From: Nocardia asteroides
Lineage (GTDB): Bacteria; Actinomycetota; Actinomycetes; Mycobacteriales; Mycobacteriaceae
Assembly: GCF_900637185.1 (NCBI RefSeq)
Contig: NZ_LR134352.1
Coordinates: 124,001 to 188,000 of the forward strand
DNA: 64,000 nt
Direction: 5' to 3'
The notes beneath the pieces were generated by a model. The model did not search any database, had not been told where the DNA came from, and saw nothing but the letters and a program-made list of their open reading frames with translations. Below, piece by piece: positions 26,161 through 33,525 of the stretch. Every line of letters begins with the position of its first letter. Positions within the stretch are counted from its first letter, which is position 1. Made by a program: the position numbers and the translations under genes.

Positions 26161-27030
26161 CTACTTGCCGTACTGGTAGAAACCGGCGCCGGTCTTCTTG
26201 CCCAGCAGGCCCGCCTCGACCATCCGCATCAGCAGCGGCGGAGCCGAGTACAGCGGCTCCTTGAACTCGGCGTACATCGAGTCCGCGATCGACTTCACGG
26301 TGTCGAGGCCGACGAGGTCGGTCAGCGCCAGCGGGCCCATCGGGTGGGCACAGCCGAGCACCATCGCCTTGTCGACGTCTTCCTTGGTGGCGAAGCCCGA
26401 CTCGACCATCCGGATGGCCGAGAGCAGGTACGGCACCAGCAGCGCGTTGACGACGAAGCCGGAGCGGTCGGCCGAGCGGACGACCTGCTTGCCCAGGATG
26501 TCGGCGGCGAACTGCTCGGCGCGCTTGGCGACCGGCTCGCTGGTCTTGAGCGTGGTCACCAGCTCGACCAGCGGCAGCACCGGAACCGGGTTGAAGAAGT
26601 GCAGGCCGACCACGCGCTCGGGGTTCGCCGTGGCGACCGCGATCTTCATGATCGGGATGGAGGAGGTGTTGGAGGCGAGCACGGCGTCCGGGTCGGTGAC
26701 GACCTTGTCCAGCTCGGCGAAGATGGCCGTCTTGACCTCTTCGTTCTCGACAACGGCCTCGACCACCAGCTGCCGGTCGGCGAAGTCGCCGAGGTCGGAG
26801 GTGAAGCGCAGCCGCCAGGCCGCCTGCTCCCGCTCCCGCTCGGTGATCTTGCCGCTGCTCACGCCACGGTCCAGCGAGCGCAGGATCCGAGCGCGGCCCG
26901 CAGCGGCGAGTTCGCGACTGGTCTCGTAGACGAGGACGTCGACGTGCGCGCGTGCGCACACTTCCGCGATGCCCGCGCCCATCTGTCCGGCGCCGATGAT
27001 CCCGACGCGCTGAATCTTCTCGCTGCTCAC
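26161..27030 (-). CDS. fadB2: 3-hydroxybutyryl-CoA dehydrogenase
   Basis: A 289-residue single-function dehydrogenase that interconverts 3-hydroxybutyryl-CoA and acetoacetyl-CoA with NAD(P). The Rossmann motif is GIIGAGQMGAGIA (G13, G15, G18), the active-site His is in GLHFFNPVPVLPLVELV, and the C-terminal domain has GFVVNALLVPYLLSAI. GTG at 27030 follows GGAGCGG; the upstream frame to 27081 is untranslated leader. It is next to aceA as in mycobacteria, consistent with fatty-acid use. The leader carries the element repeated upstream of the L,D-transpeptidase. Confidence 0.93.
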   Translation of the reverse strand: MSSEKIQRVGIIGAGQMGAGIAEVCARAHVDVLVYETSRELAAAGRARILRSLDRGVSSGKITEREREQAAWRLRFTSDLGDFADRQLVVEAVVENEEVKTAIFAELDKVVTDPDAVLASNTSSIPIMKIAVATANPERVVGLHFFNPVPVLPLVELVTTLKTSEPVAKRAEQFAADILGKQVVRSADRSGFVVNALLVPYLLSAIRMVESGFATKEDVDKAMVLGCAHPMGPLALTDLVGLDTVKSIADSMYAEFKEPLYSAPPLLMRMVEAGLLGKKTGAGFYQYGK

Positions 27031-27125
27031 GTCCCGCTCCGTTCCGCCTCCCCGCAAATCTTGCGGGCGGCTAAGTGCCAATAGGGTCAGGCACCCGTGC
27101 CTGCGTGAGGTGCCGAACCAGTTCT

Positions 27126-27164
27126 GGGCGTTCCCGGTGAGTTACCCGGCCCTCACGAAATCAG
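27126..27164 (-). other. conserved leader element, copy 1 (upstream of fadB2)
   Basis: Read on the plus strand: GGGCGT, CCCGG, GAGTTACCC, then ACGAAATCAG, with short variable spacers. Copy 2 is at 63330-63369. Both lie upstream of a minus-strand gene, and in both a CGGGGAGGCGG stretch follows just before the coding start. This suggests a shared promoter or cis-acting RNA. Confidence 0.5.
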
Positions 27165-27219
27165 TTGTCGCCTACCGAAACGTCAACGATAGGCGAATGG
27201 AGACTCATGTTATGGAGTT

Positions 27220-27254
27220 GCCCTCCTCGCCGAGGGCTGTTCGGCGAGGAGGGC
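27220..27254 (-). terminator. terminator after aceA
   Basis: GCCCTCCTCGCCGA and TCGGCGAGGAGGGC make a perfect 14-bp stem around a 7-nt loop, 57 bp past the aceA stop. Confidence 0.85.
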
Positions 27255-27311
27255 GTACACCCCTACCGGAGTAGAGGATTGGTGTTGCTACTCAGAGCAA
27301 CCCCGCGGGGA

Positions 27312-28601
27312 TCAGTGGAACTGACCCTCTTCGGTGGAGCCCTTCAGCGCGGCCGTCGAGGTGTTGGGGTCGACGGTGGTGGCGATGGTGTCGAAGTAAC
27401 CGGCACCCACCTCACGCTGGTGCTTGATGGCGGTGAAGCCACGCTCGGCGGCGGCCTTGAACTCGCGCTCCTGCAGGTCGACGAACGCGGTCATGCCCTC
27501 GCGGGCGTAGCCGTGCGCCAGGTCGAACATGCCGTAGTTCAGCGAGTGGAAGCCGGCCAGGGTGATGAACTGGAACTTGAAGCCCATCGCGCCGAGCTCA
27601 CGCTGGAACTTCGCGATGGTCGCGTCGTCCAGGTGCGCCTTCCAGTTGAACGAAGGCGAGCAGTTGTAGGCCAGCAGCTGGTCCGGGAACTCGCTGCGGA
27701 CGGCCTCGGCGAACTTGCGCGCGACCTCGAGGTCCGGCACACCGGTCTCCATCCAGATGAGGTCGGAGTACGGGGCGTAGGCCTTGGCACGCGCGATGCA
27801 GGGCTCGATGCCGTTCTTCACGCCGAAGAAGCCCTCGGCGGTACGGGTGCCGTCCAGGAACTCACGGTCGCGCTCGTCCACGTCGGTGGTGAGCAGGGTG
27901 GCGGCCTCGGCGTCGGTGCGGGCGATGATCACCGACGGCACGCCGGCGACGTCGGCGGCCAGGCGCGCGGAGGTCAGGGTGCGGATGTGCTGCTGGGTGG
28001 GGATCAGCACCTTGCCACCGAGGTGGCCGCACTTCTTCTCCGAAGCCAGCTGGTCCTCCCAGTGGACACCGGCGGCACCAGCGGCGATCATCGCCTTCTG
28101 CAGCTCGTAGGCGTTCAGCGCGCCACCGAAGCCGGCCTCGGCGTCGGCCACGATCGGGGCCAGCCAGTTGGCGACCGAGGTGTCACCCTCGACCTTGGAG
28201 ATCTCGTCGGCGCGCAGCAGCGCGTTGTTGATGCGACGGACCACCGACGGGACCGAGTTCGCCGGGTACAGCGACTGGTCGGGGTAGGTGTGGCCGGACA
28301 GGTTCGCGTCACCGGCGACCTGCCAACCCGACAGGTAGATGGCCTTCAGGCCGGCGCGGACCTGCTGCACGGCCTGGTTACCGGTGAGGGCACCGAGGGA
28401 GTTGATGTAGTCCTCGTTGTTGACGAGGTCCCACAGGATCTCGGCACCACGACGGGCGAGGGTGTGCTCCTCGACGACGTTGCCCTGCAGGGCGACGACC
28501 TGCTCGGCGGTGTAGTTGCGGGTGATGCCCTTCCAACGGGGGTTGGTGTCCCAGTCGTTCTGGATCTCCGCAGCGGTCTTCGGGGTGCCGACAGTCGACA
28601 T
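27312..28601 (-). CDS. aceA: isocitrate lyase
   Basis: A 429-residue enzyme of the ICL1 class that cleaves isocitrate to glyoxylate and succinate, the first glyoxylate-shunt step during growth on fatty acids or acetate. The signature K189-K-C191-G-H193 holds the catalytic Cys. Other blocks include [13 protein letters not shown] and the [11 protein letters not shown] loop. Start ATG 28601 follows GTGGAGTC. The region upstream holds several TTTGC motifs like those bound by RamB, whose gene is at 48962, and a CRP-type site. Glyoxylate also arises from the ureide cluster 2 kb away. Confidence 0.97.
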   Translation of the reverse strand: MSTVGTPKTAAEIQNDWDTNPRWKGITRNYTAEQVVALQGNVVEEHTLARRGAEILWDLVNNEDYINSLGALTGNQAVQQVRAGLKAIYLSGWQVAGDANLSGHTYPDQSLYPANSVPSVVRRINNALLRADEISKVEGDTSVANWLAPIVADAEAGFGGALNAYELQKAMIAAGAAGVHWEDQLASEKKCGHLGGKVLIPTQQHIRTLTSARLAADVAGVPSVIIARTDAEAATLLTTDVDERDREFLDGTRTAEGFFGVKNGIEPCIARAKAYAPYSDLIWMETGVPDLEVARKFAEAVRSEFPDQLLAYNCSPSFNWKAHLDDATIAKFQRELGAMGFKFQFITLAGFHSLNYGMFDLAHGYAREGMTAFVDLQEREFKAAAERGFTAIKHQREVGAGYFDTIATTVDPNTSTAALKGSTEEGQFH

Positions 28602-29108
28602 CTCTGACTCCACTTCCTCGGTGTGGTCGGTGCTCCAGCGGTGCGTGCCGTGAATCAACCGGTGGCTGAACGCTTTCGGTTGCGCGACTCGTACTACTGG
28701 TGCAATTTGCAGGCTTGCTAGGACTAGCCAGTGCCTGAGGGGTGTACTTCCACACGATGGCACACCAGGAAATAGCCGTCTACCTGTTGCTTATGTGAAT
28801 CTCAGCTAGGTTTGCCGCCGCGTTTGCTAACTTTGCGAAATTTGCGGGCTAATTGCAAGCACCCGCCCTACCGACCGGTAGCGCTGACCAGGAGTTTTAG
28901 CATAACGCCCGTACTGTTAGCGCTGCCCGCCCGGGTGCCGCCCGACACGCCCAACTCTTCCACCATGTGACCTGTTTCACACACCACGCCGGGCGGTAAT
29001 GGTGTGCGTGTCGTCACTGGATCGGGCGATCGGCTACCTGTCGTGCCCGCGCACCCCGGACCGCCCGTCGTCCTGGACACTCGTCCGTGTAGACGAGAGG
29101 GTGTGCGC
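28602..29108. promoter_or_regulatory. aceA-lipase divergent intergenic region (507 bp)
   Basis: No gene is visible. On the plus strand it holds TTTGC at 28706-28710, then a cluster of four at 28811, 28823, 28832 and 28841, including the RamB-like AACTTTGCGAAA. The 11-mer ATTGCAAGCAC is at 28852-28862. A perfect TGTGA-N6-TCACA site is at 28966-28981. The antisense reading across the lipase start is not a gene. Confidence 0.6.
28966..28981. promoter_or_regulatory. CRP/GlxR-type binding site
   Basis: TGTGA, CCTGTT, TCACA: a perfect match to the cAMP receptor protein consensus used by GlxR and mycobacterial CRP. It lies 128 bp before the lipase start and 365 bp from the aceA start, so either or both genes could respond. 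Confidence 0.65.
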
Positions 29109-30266
29109 ATGAGGATTTCGAGGATGGCGACCGGGTCGAAGGTCGCGCTGACGGCGATCGTCGCCGCGGCGGCACTGGGGCTGGTCCCCGCGGCGGCGAA
29201 CGCGCAGCCGGGGCAGGCGGGCACCGTCGTCGGCGTGGAGGCGTTGCCTGCGGCGGCGCAGATGCCAGGGGCGGCCCACGGTGAGCGGCTGCTGTACCGC
29301 TCGACCACCGCGGGCGACCAGCCGACCACCACCAGCGCGGCGGTGTACTTCCCGGCGGGCGCGGCGCCCGCGGGCGGCTGGCCGGTGATCGCGTGGGCGC
29401 ACGGCACCGTCGGCCTCGGCGACGACTGCGCCTACAGCGTGGCCGGGCCCGCCGCGGTCGAGCGCGACCAGGCCTACCTCGGCACCTGGCTGAGCCAGGG
29501 CTACGCGGTCGTGGCCGCCGATTACGCCGGCCTGGGCGGCCCGGGCGAGCACCCGTACCTGAACGGCGTGGTCGAGGCCCACAACGTGGTCGACGCGGTC
29601 AAGGCGGCCACCGCGCGGTACCCGTCGCTGTCGCCGAAGTGGGCCGTGGTCGGCCAGTCCCAGGGCGGCGGCGCCGCGGTGTTCACCGCGCGCTACGCCA
29701 CCGAGTTCGGCGGTCCCGAGCTCGACTACCGGGGCGCGGTCGGCACCGGCGTGCCCGCCTACATCGAGGACGTGGCCCAGCTGATCGGTCCCGGCATGCC
29801 GCCGGTCGCGCTGAGCTCGCACCTGTCGGCCTATGTGCTCTACATCCTCAACGGCCTGCGCACCACCTTCCCCGAACTCGGCGTCGACGGCCTGCTCACC
29901 GACACCGGCCGTGCCTGGGTGGAACGCGCGAAGACCGCGTGCATCGGCCCGCTCGGTGACGAACTCGCCGCCGCGAAGCCGAGCGTCGGCAGCATGTTCG
30001 CGCGCCCGCTCGCGTCGATCCCCGACCTGAACGGGCTGCTCACCCGCTACATGGGGCTGCCCGAGTCCGGCTACGACCGTCCGCTGTTCCTGGGCCAGGG
30101 CCTCTACGACACCGATGTCGTCACCCCGGCGACGCTGCGGTTCGCCTCGGTCCTCGAGGCCGGTGGCGAGCCGGTCACCGTGCGCACCTATCCGACCGAC
30201 CACGACGGCGCCGTCAACGCCTCCCTGGTCGACTCCCTGCCGTTCGTCCGCGCCCTCTTCGCCTGA
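29109..30266 (+). CDS. secreted LIP-family lipase/esterase
   Basis: A 385-residue protein with a signal peptide ending near ANA-QP (about residue 32). The mature alpha/beta hydrolase has the nucleophile in GQSQGGG, an oxyanion loop AWAHGTVG, and late YDTDVVTP and DHDGAVN segments for Asp and His. The secretory-lipase family (LIP) hydrolyses triacylglycerols or other esters outside the cell. ATG at 29109 follows GAGAGGGTG; the upstream extension in frame is leader. The product could supply fatty acids used through aceA and fadB2. Confidence 0.88.
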   Translation: MRISRMATGSKVALTAIVAAAALGLVPAAANAQPGQAGTVVGVEALPAAAQMPGAAHGERLLYRSTTAGDQPTTTSAAVYFPAGAAPAGGWPVIAWAHGTVGLGDDCAYSVAGPAAVERDQAYLGTWLSQGYAVVAADYAGLGGPGEHPYLNGVVEAHNVVDAVKAATARYPSLSPKWAVVGQSQGGGAAVFTARYATEFGGPELDYRGAVGTGVPAYIEDVAQLIGPGMPPVALSSHLSAYVLYILNGLRTTFPELGVDGLLTDTGRAWVERAKTACIGPLGDELAAAKPSVGSMFARPLASIPDLNGLLTRYMGLPESGYDRPLFLGQGLYDTDVVTPATLRFASVLEAGGEPVTVRTYPTDHDGAVNASLVDSLPFVRALFA

Positions 30267-30277
30267 GCAGCGGGAAT

Positions 30278-30308
30278 CCGGCCCCGCACCCGTTCGGTGT
30301 GGGGCCGG
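30278..30308. terminator. hairpin between lipase and allantoinase genes
   Basis: CCGGCCCCGCACC pairs with GGTGTGGGGCCGG (one G-T) around CGTTC, 11 bp after the lipase stop and just before the convergent allantoinase stop. It probably serves both. Confidence 0.75.
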
Positions 30309-30313
30309 GCCGC

Positions 30314-31213
30314 TCACAGCAGCGGTGGATGCACCTTGCGCCAGTGTTCGGCGATCTCGATGCGCCGGGCGATCCAGACCCCGTCGTTCGTCTGTACGTG
30401 GTCGAGAAAACGTTCCAGTGCGGCGGTACGCGCCGGTCGACCGGCCAGGCGGCAGTGCAGACCGATCGACAGCATCTTCGGGCTGCCCTCGGCCCCTTCG
30501 CGATACAGCACGTCGAAGGCGTCGCGCAGGTGGGCGAAGAACTCGTCGCCGTTGGCGAAACCGGCCGGGGACGCGTAGCGCATGTCGTTGGTGTCGAGGG
30601 TGTACGGGACGACGAGGTGGTCGTGGCCCTGTACCCGGGTCCAGTACGGCAGGTCGTCGGCGTAGGAGTCCGAGTCGTAGACGAACCCGCCGTGCTCGAC
30701 CACCAGTTCCCTGGTGCTGGGCGAATCCCGGCCGGTGTACCAGCCCAGCGGCGGCGCCCCGGTGAGCTCGGTGAGCACGCGGACCGCCTCGGCCATGTCG
30801 GCGCGCTCGTCCGCGCGCTCGACGAGCTGATACGACTTCCACTGCAACCCGTGGCACGCGATCTCGTGGCCCAGTTCCCGGAAGGCCGCCACCGCTTCGG
30901 GATTGCGCCGCATGGCCCGTGCCACCGCGAAGACGGTGAGCGGCAGGTCGCGCCGCTCGAAGGCCCGCAGCACCCGCCACAGTCCGGCGCGGGACCCGTA
31001 CTCGTACAGCGATTCCATGCTCATGTGCCGATTGGGGAACGCCTCGGCCGGGGTCATCTCGGACAGGAACGTCTCCGAATGCGGCGACCCGTCCAGGACG
31101 TTGTTCTCCCCGCCCTCTTCGTAGTTCAGGACGAACTGCACGGCGATACGGGCCTCGCCGGGCCAGCGCGGGTCCGGCGGGTTGGGCCCGTAGCCGACGA
31201 AGTCGCGCGTCAT
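30314..31213 (-). CDS. puuE: allantoinase, PuuE (polysaccharide-deacetylase-like) type
   Basis: A 299-residue NodB-fold protein of the PuuE family, with FVLNYEEGGENNVLDG, GHEIACHGLQW and TGRDSPSTRELV blocks that mark metal-independent allantoinases. It opens allantoin to allantoate. It is the last gene of the ureide operon, and its ATG overlaps the allantoicase stop by four bases. It is not a classical amidohydrolase-type AllB. Confidence 0.92.
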   Translation of the reverse strand: MTRDFVGYGPNPPDPRWPGEARIAVQFVLNYEEGGENNVLDGSPHSETFLSEMTPAEAFPNRHMSMESLYEYGSRAGLWRVLRAFERRDLPLTVFAVARAMRRNPEAVAAFRELGHEIACHGLQWKSYQLVERADERADMAEAVRVLTELTGAPPLGWYTGRDSPSTRELVVEHGGFVYDSDSYADDLPYWTRVQGHDHLVVPYTLDTNDMRYASPAGFANGDEFFAHLRDAFDVLYREGAEGSPKMLSIGLHCRLAGRPARTAALERFLDHVQTNDGVWIARRIEIAEHWRKVHPPLL

Positions 31214-32187
31214 GCGCCCAGCTCCCCGAACAGCCGCAGCCGGGCGAGCCCCCCGTCGGGATAGATGTCGAGCCGGACCTCCTCCACCGAGGCGGCCGCC
31301 GGTGTCAGCGGGAAGCGGTGCCGGGTGTCGGGCAGCAGATCCGTGCGTGGCAGCAGCTCGACTTCGGTGCCGTCGGTGGTGAATCCGGTGAGCGCGGCCG
31401 CGCCGGGGCTGTTACCCAGGAAGCAGGACGTGTCGATCTCGGCCAGCCGGATAGCGCCGGGACCCGCGAGTTTGATACGCACCCAGTCGTTTCCGTCGTC
31501 GCGACGGCGGGCAGTCTCCCAGCCGTCGCCCATCACCCGGGCCAGGCCGGGATAGAGCAGCTGGTTGGGCGAGGAGTAGAAGCGGTTGGAGCAGTCCAGG
31601 ACCAGGGCGCCGTTCTCCAGCGCGGCCAGGTCGAGCAGGCCCAGGCCGAGCAGCGCGGGATCGGGCCTGCCCTCGCCGTGTACGCGCAGCCGGGCGACGC
31701 CGCCGTCGGGGTGCATGGTGAGTTTGACGTGGGTCCAGCGGTGCTCGCTGTCGACGGTGAACGGATTGCGGCTGTCCCCGCCGACCTTCACCCGGTCGAG
31801 CAGCGTCACCCAGTCGGTGCGGGCCGCGATCTCGTCCGCGGGCGGATAACCCTCGACCGCCAGCGCCGCCAGCGACACCTCCGGCGGATAGTTGCCCTTG
31901 AACCATGCCGTGTCGACCACCACGCCACGAATCACCCCGGCGACGCCGAGCCGCACGATCGCGCTGTCGTCACCCGGCCTGCCGCGATGCCTGCGGGTCT
32001 CCCAGCCGTCGTACACCTGTCCCTTGTGCCCGAACGTGGCCGGCCGATAATCGGCCGGACCCGGGTTGACCAGGTTCTCCTTCTCCGCGAAGAACTCGTC
32101 GTTCGCCCAGATCACCGATCCGCCGAGGGGTCGGACCGCCAGATCGGGCAGCAGGGTGAAGTCCTCGCCGCCGTGCTGTTCGCTCAC
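31210..32187 (-). CDS. alc: allantoicase
   Basis: A 325-residue protein with two repeated beta-jelly-roll allantoicase modules. Each has a GWETRRHR or GWETARRRDDGNDW block, followed by DTAWFKGNYPP or DTSCFLGNSPG, and each ends in a HPDGGVARLR or YPDGGLARLR strand. It hydrolyses allantoate to ureidoglycolate and urea. Start GTG 32187 follows GAGGAG. A 105-bp gap separates it from the DUF6986 gene; its stop overlaps the allantoinase start. Confidence 0.95.
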   Translation of the reverse strand: MSEQHGGEDFTLLPDLAVRPLGGSVIWANDEFFAEKENLVNPGPADYRPATFGHKGQVYDGWETRRHRGRPGDDSAIVRLGVAGVIRGVVVDTAWFKGNYPPEVSLAALAVEGYPPADEIAARTDWVTLLDRVKVGGDSRNPFTVDSEHRWTHVKLTMHPDGGVARLRVHGEGRPDPALLGLGLLDLAALENGALVLDCSNRFYSSPNQLLYPGLARVMGDGWETARRRDDGNDWVRIKLAGPGAIRLAEIDTSCFLGNSPGAAALTGFTTDGTEVELLPRTDLLPDTRHRFPLTPAAASVEEVRLDIYPDGGLARLRLFGELGA

Positions 32188-32292
32188 CGTGTCTCCTCTA
32201 CCTCCGGTGCCGGGGCGGATCGCCCGGCCGGCACCACGTCGTTGTCCTCGGCCGCCGCGGACCCGGGACGACCTGTCTCGTGTGGCCGCCCG

Positions 32293-33525
32293 TCACGGCT
32301 CGTCCGCAGGCAGGGCGCGGCGAGCCGCCAGGGCCGCGAGCACCGGCACCGCCAATTCCGGAGCGCGCGCGACGAGTTCGTCCTCGTCGACCGCGCCGCA
32401 GCGCAACCCGCGCAGGACCGTCGTCGCCAGCGCCTCGGCCGTGGCGGGCTCGTCGACCACACCCTCCGACCGCCGCGCCAGGTAGGCCCGCAGGCGCGGG
32501 ACGGCGACCTCGGTGGCGGCGCGGAAGAAGTCGTAGGTCGCCAGCCAGCGGGTGACGAGGTGGCCTGGGTGCATGTCCCAGCCCTGGTAGTAGCCGCGGC
32601 GCAGGGCCCGCTCGACCAGGCGATGGTGGTTGCGCAGGGCCGCTTCGGGATCGGTGTCCGGGACGATCTGGGTGGAACCGTCGCAGATCCACACCCCGGT
32701 CTGCGCGGCGGCGACCTGCATGACCGCCTTGGCGTGGTCGGCCGCCGGGTGGTCGAGCGCCTGGTCGGTGGCGGCGACGCCGCACGCGGCGGTGTAGTCG
32801 TAGGTGCCGAAATGCAGTGCGCCGCAGCGTCCGCCGGCCAGGGTGATCATCCGGGCGATCGGCGCGGTGCCGTCCGGGGCGATGATCGCCTGCGGGCTCT
32901 CGATCTGCAGTTCGAAGCGCAGCGTGTGATCGGGCAGGCCGTAACCGCTCTCCAGCCCGGAGCAGATGTCGACCAGTGCCGCAACCTGTTCGGCCGCGCG
33001 GATCTTCGGCACCGTGAAGACGAAACCGTCCGGCACGCCGCCCATCGCCTCGATGACCAGGTCGAGGGTGCGCAGCGCGCGCCTGCGTTCGCCGGCCGCC
33101 AGGCCCTTGATCCGCACGCCGAACGAGGTGGGCGCGCCCGGCTGCCCGGCCCAGCTACCGAGGGCCTTGCCCGCGGCGGTCGCGGCGGCGTCCTCCTCGT
33201 CGTCGGCGCGGAAGCCGTAGCCGTCCTCGAAGTCGATGCGCAGGTCCTGCACCGGCCGCTCGGCGAGGCGGCGCCGGACGGCGGGCAGCGCGCCGGTTGC
33301 GTCGAGCCCGACGAGGAAGTCGGCGTGCCGGTGCAGCAGGTCGAGGGCGGCGGCGCCCCAGTCGGCGGGGGTGTCGGCGGTGGCGCGGTCGGCGCCGACG
33401 TAGGCGGTGTGCACCGGCTGGATGCGGTCGCCCGCGCCCGGGTAGCGGGTGCGCAGGGCGGCGTCGACGGTGTCGAGGTTGGCCTCGATACGGGCGCGAA
33501 TGTGTTCGGGCAGATGGGAGCTCAC
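32293..33525 (-). CDS. DUF6986 (HpcH/CitE aldolase-like) protein in ureide operon
   Basis: A 410-residue protein resembling the HpcH/HpaI/CitE TIM-barrel superfamily: DLRIDFEDGYG, FVFTVPKIR and LRFELQIESPQAI contain the Asp and Glu metal-site and CoA-site positions, and WDMHPGHLVTRW lies near the end. The enzyme activity is not established to my knowledge. Its GTG start overlaps the xanthine dehydrogenase stop (GTGA) and allantoicase follows. It is the best candidate in the cluster for the missing ureidoglycolate lyase or for a glyoxylate-consuming malate-synthase-like step. Confidence 0.7.
   Translation of the reverse strand: MSSHLPEHIRARIEANLDTVDAALRTRYPGAGDRIQPVHTAYVGADRATADTPADWGAAALDLLHRHADFLVGLDATGALPAVRRRLAERPVQDLRIDFEDGYGFRADDEEDAAATAAGKALGSWAGQPGAPTSFGVRIKGLAAGERRRALRTLDLVIEAMGGVPDGFVFTVPKIRAAEQVAALVDICSGLESGYGLPDHTLRFELQIESPQAIIAPDGTAPIARMITLAGGRCGALHFGTYDYTAACGVAATDQALDHPAADHAKAVMQVAAAQTGVWICDGSTQIVPDTDPEAALRNHHRLVERALRRGYYQGWDMHPGHLVTRWLATYDFFRAATEVAVPRLRAYLARRSEGVVDEPATAEALATTVLRGLRCGAVDEDELVARAPELAVPVLAALAARRALPADEP

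Noticed and set aside
28868..29407. 179-residue minus-strand frame between aceA and the lipase
   Set aside because: It is antisense of the lipase signal-peptide region and promoter; it has no ribosome site and no family motif.
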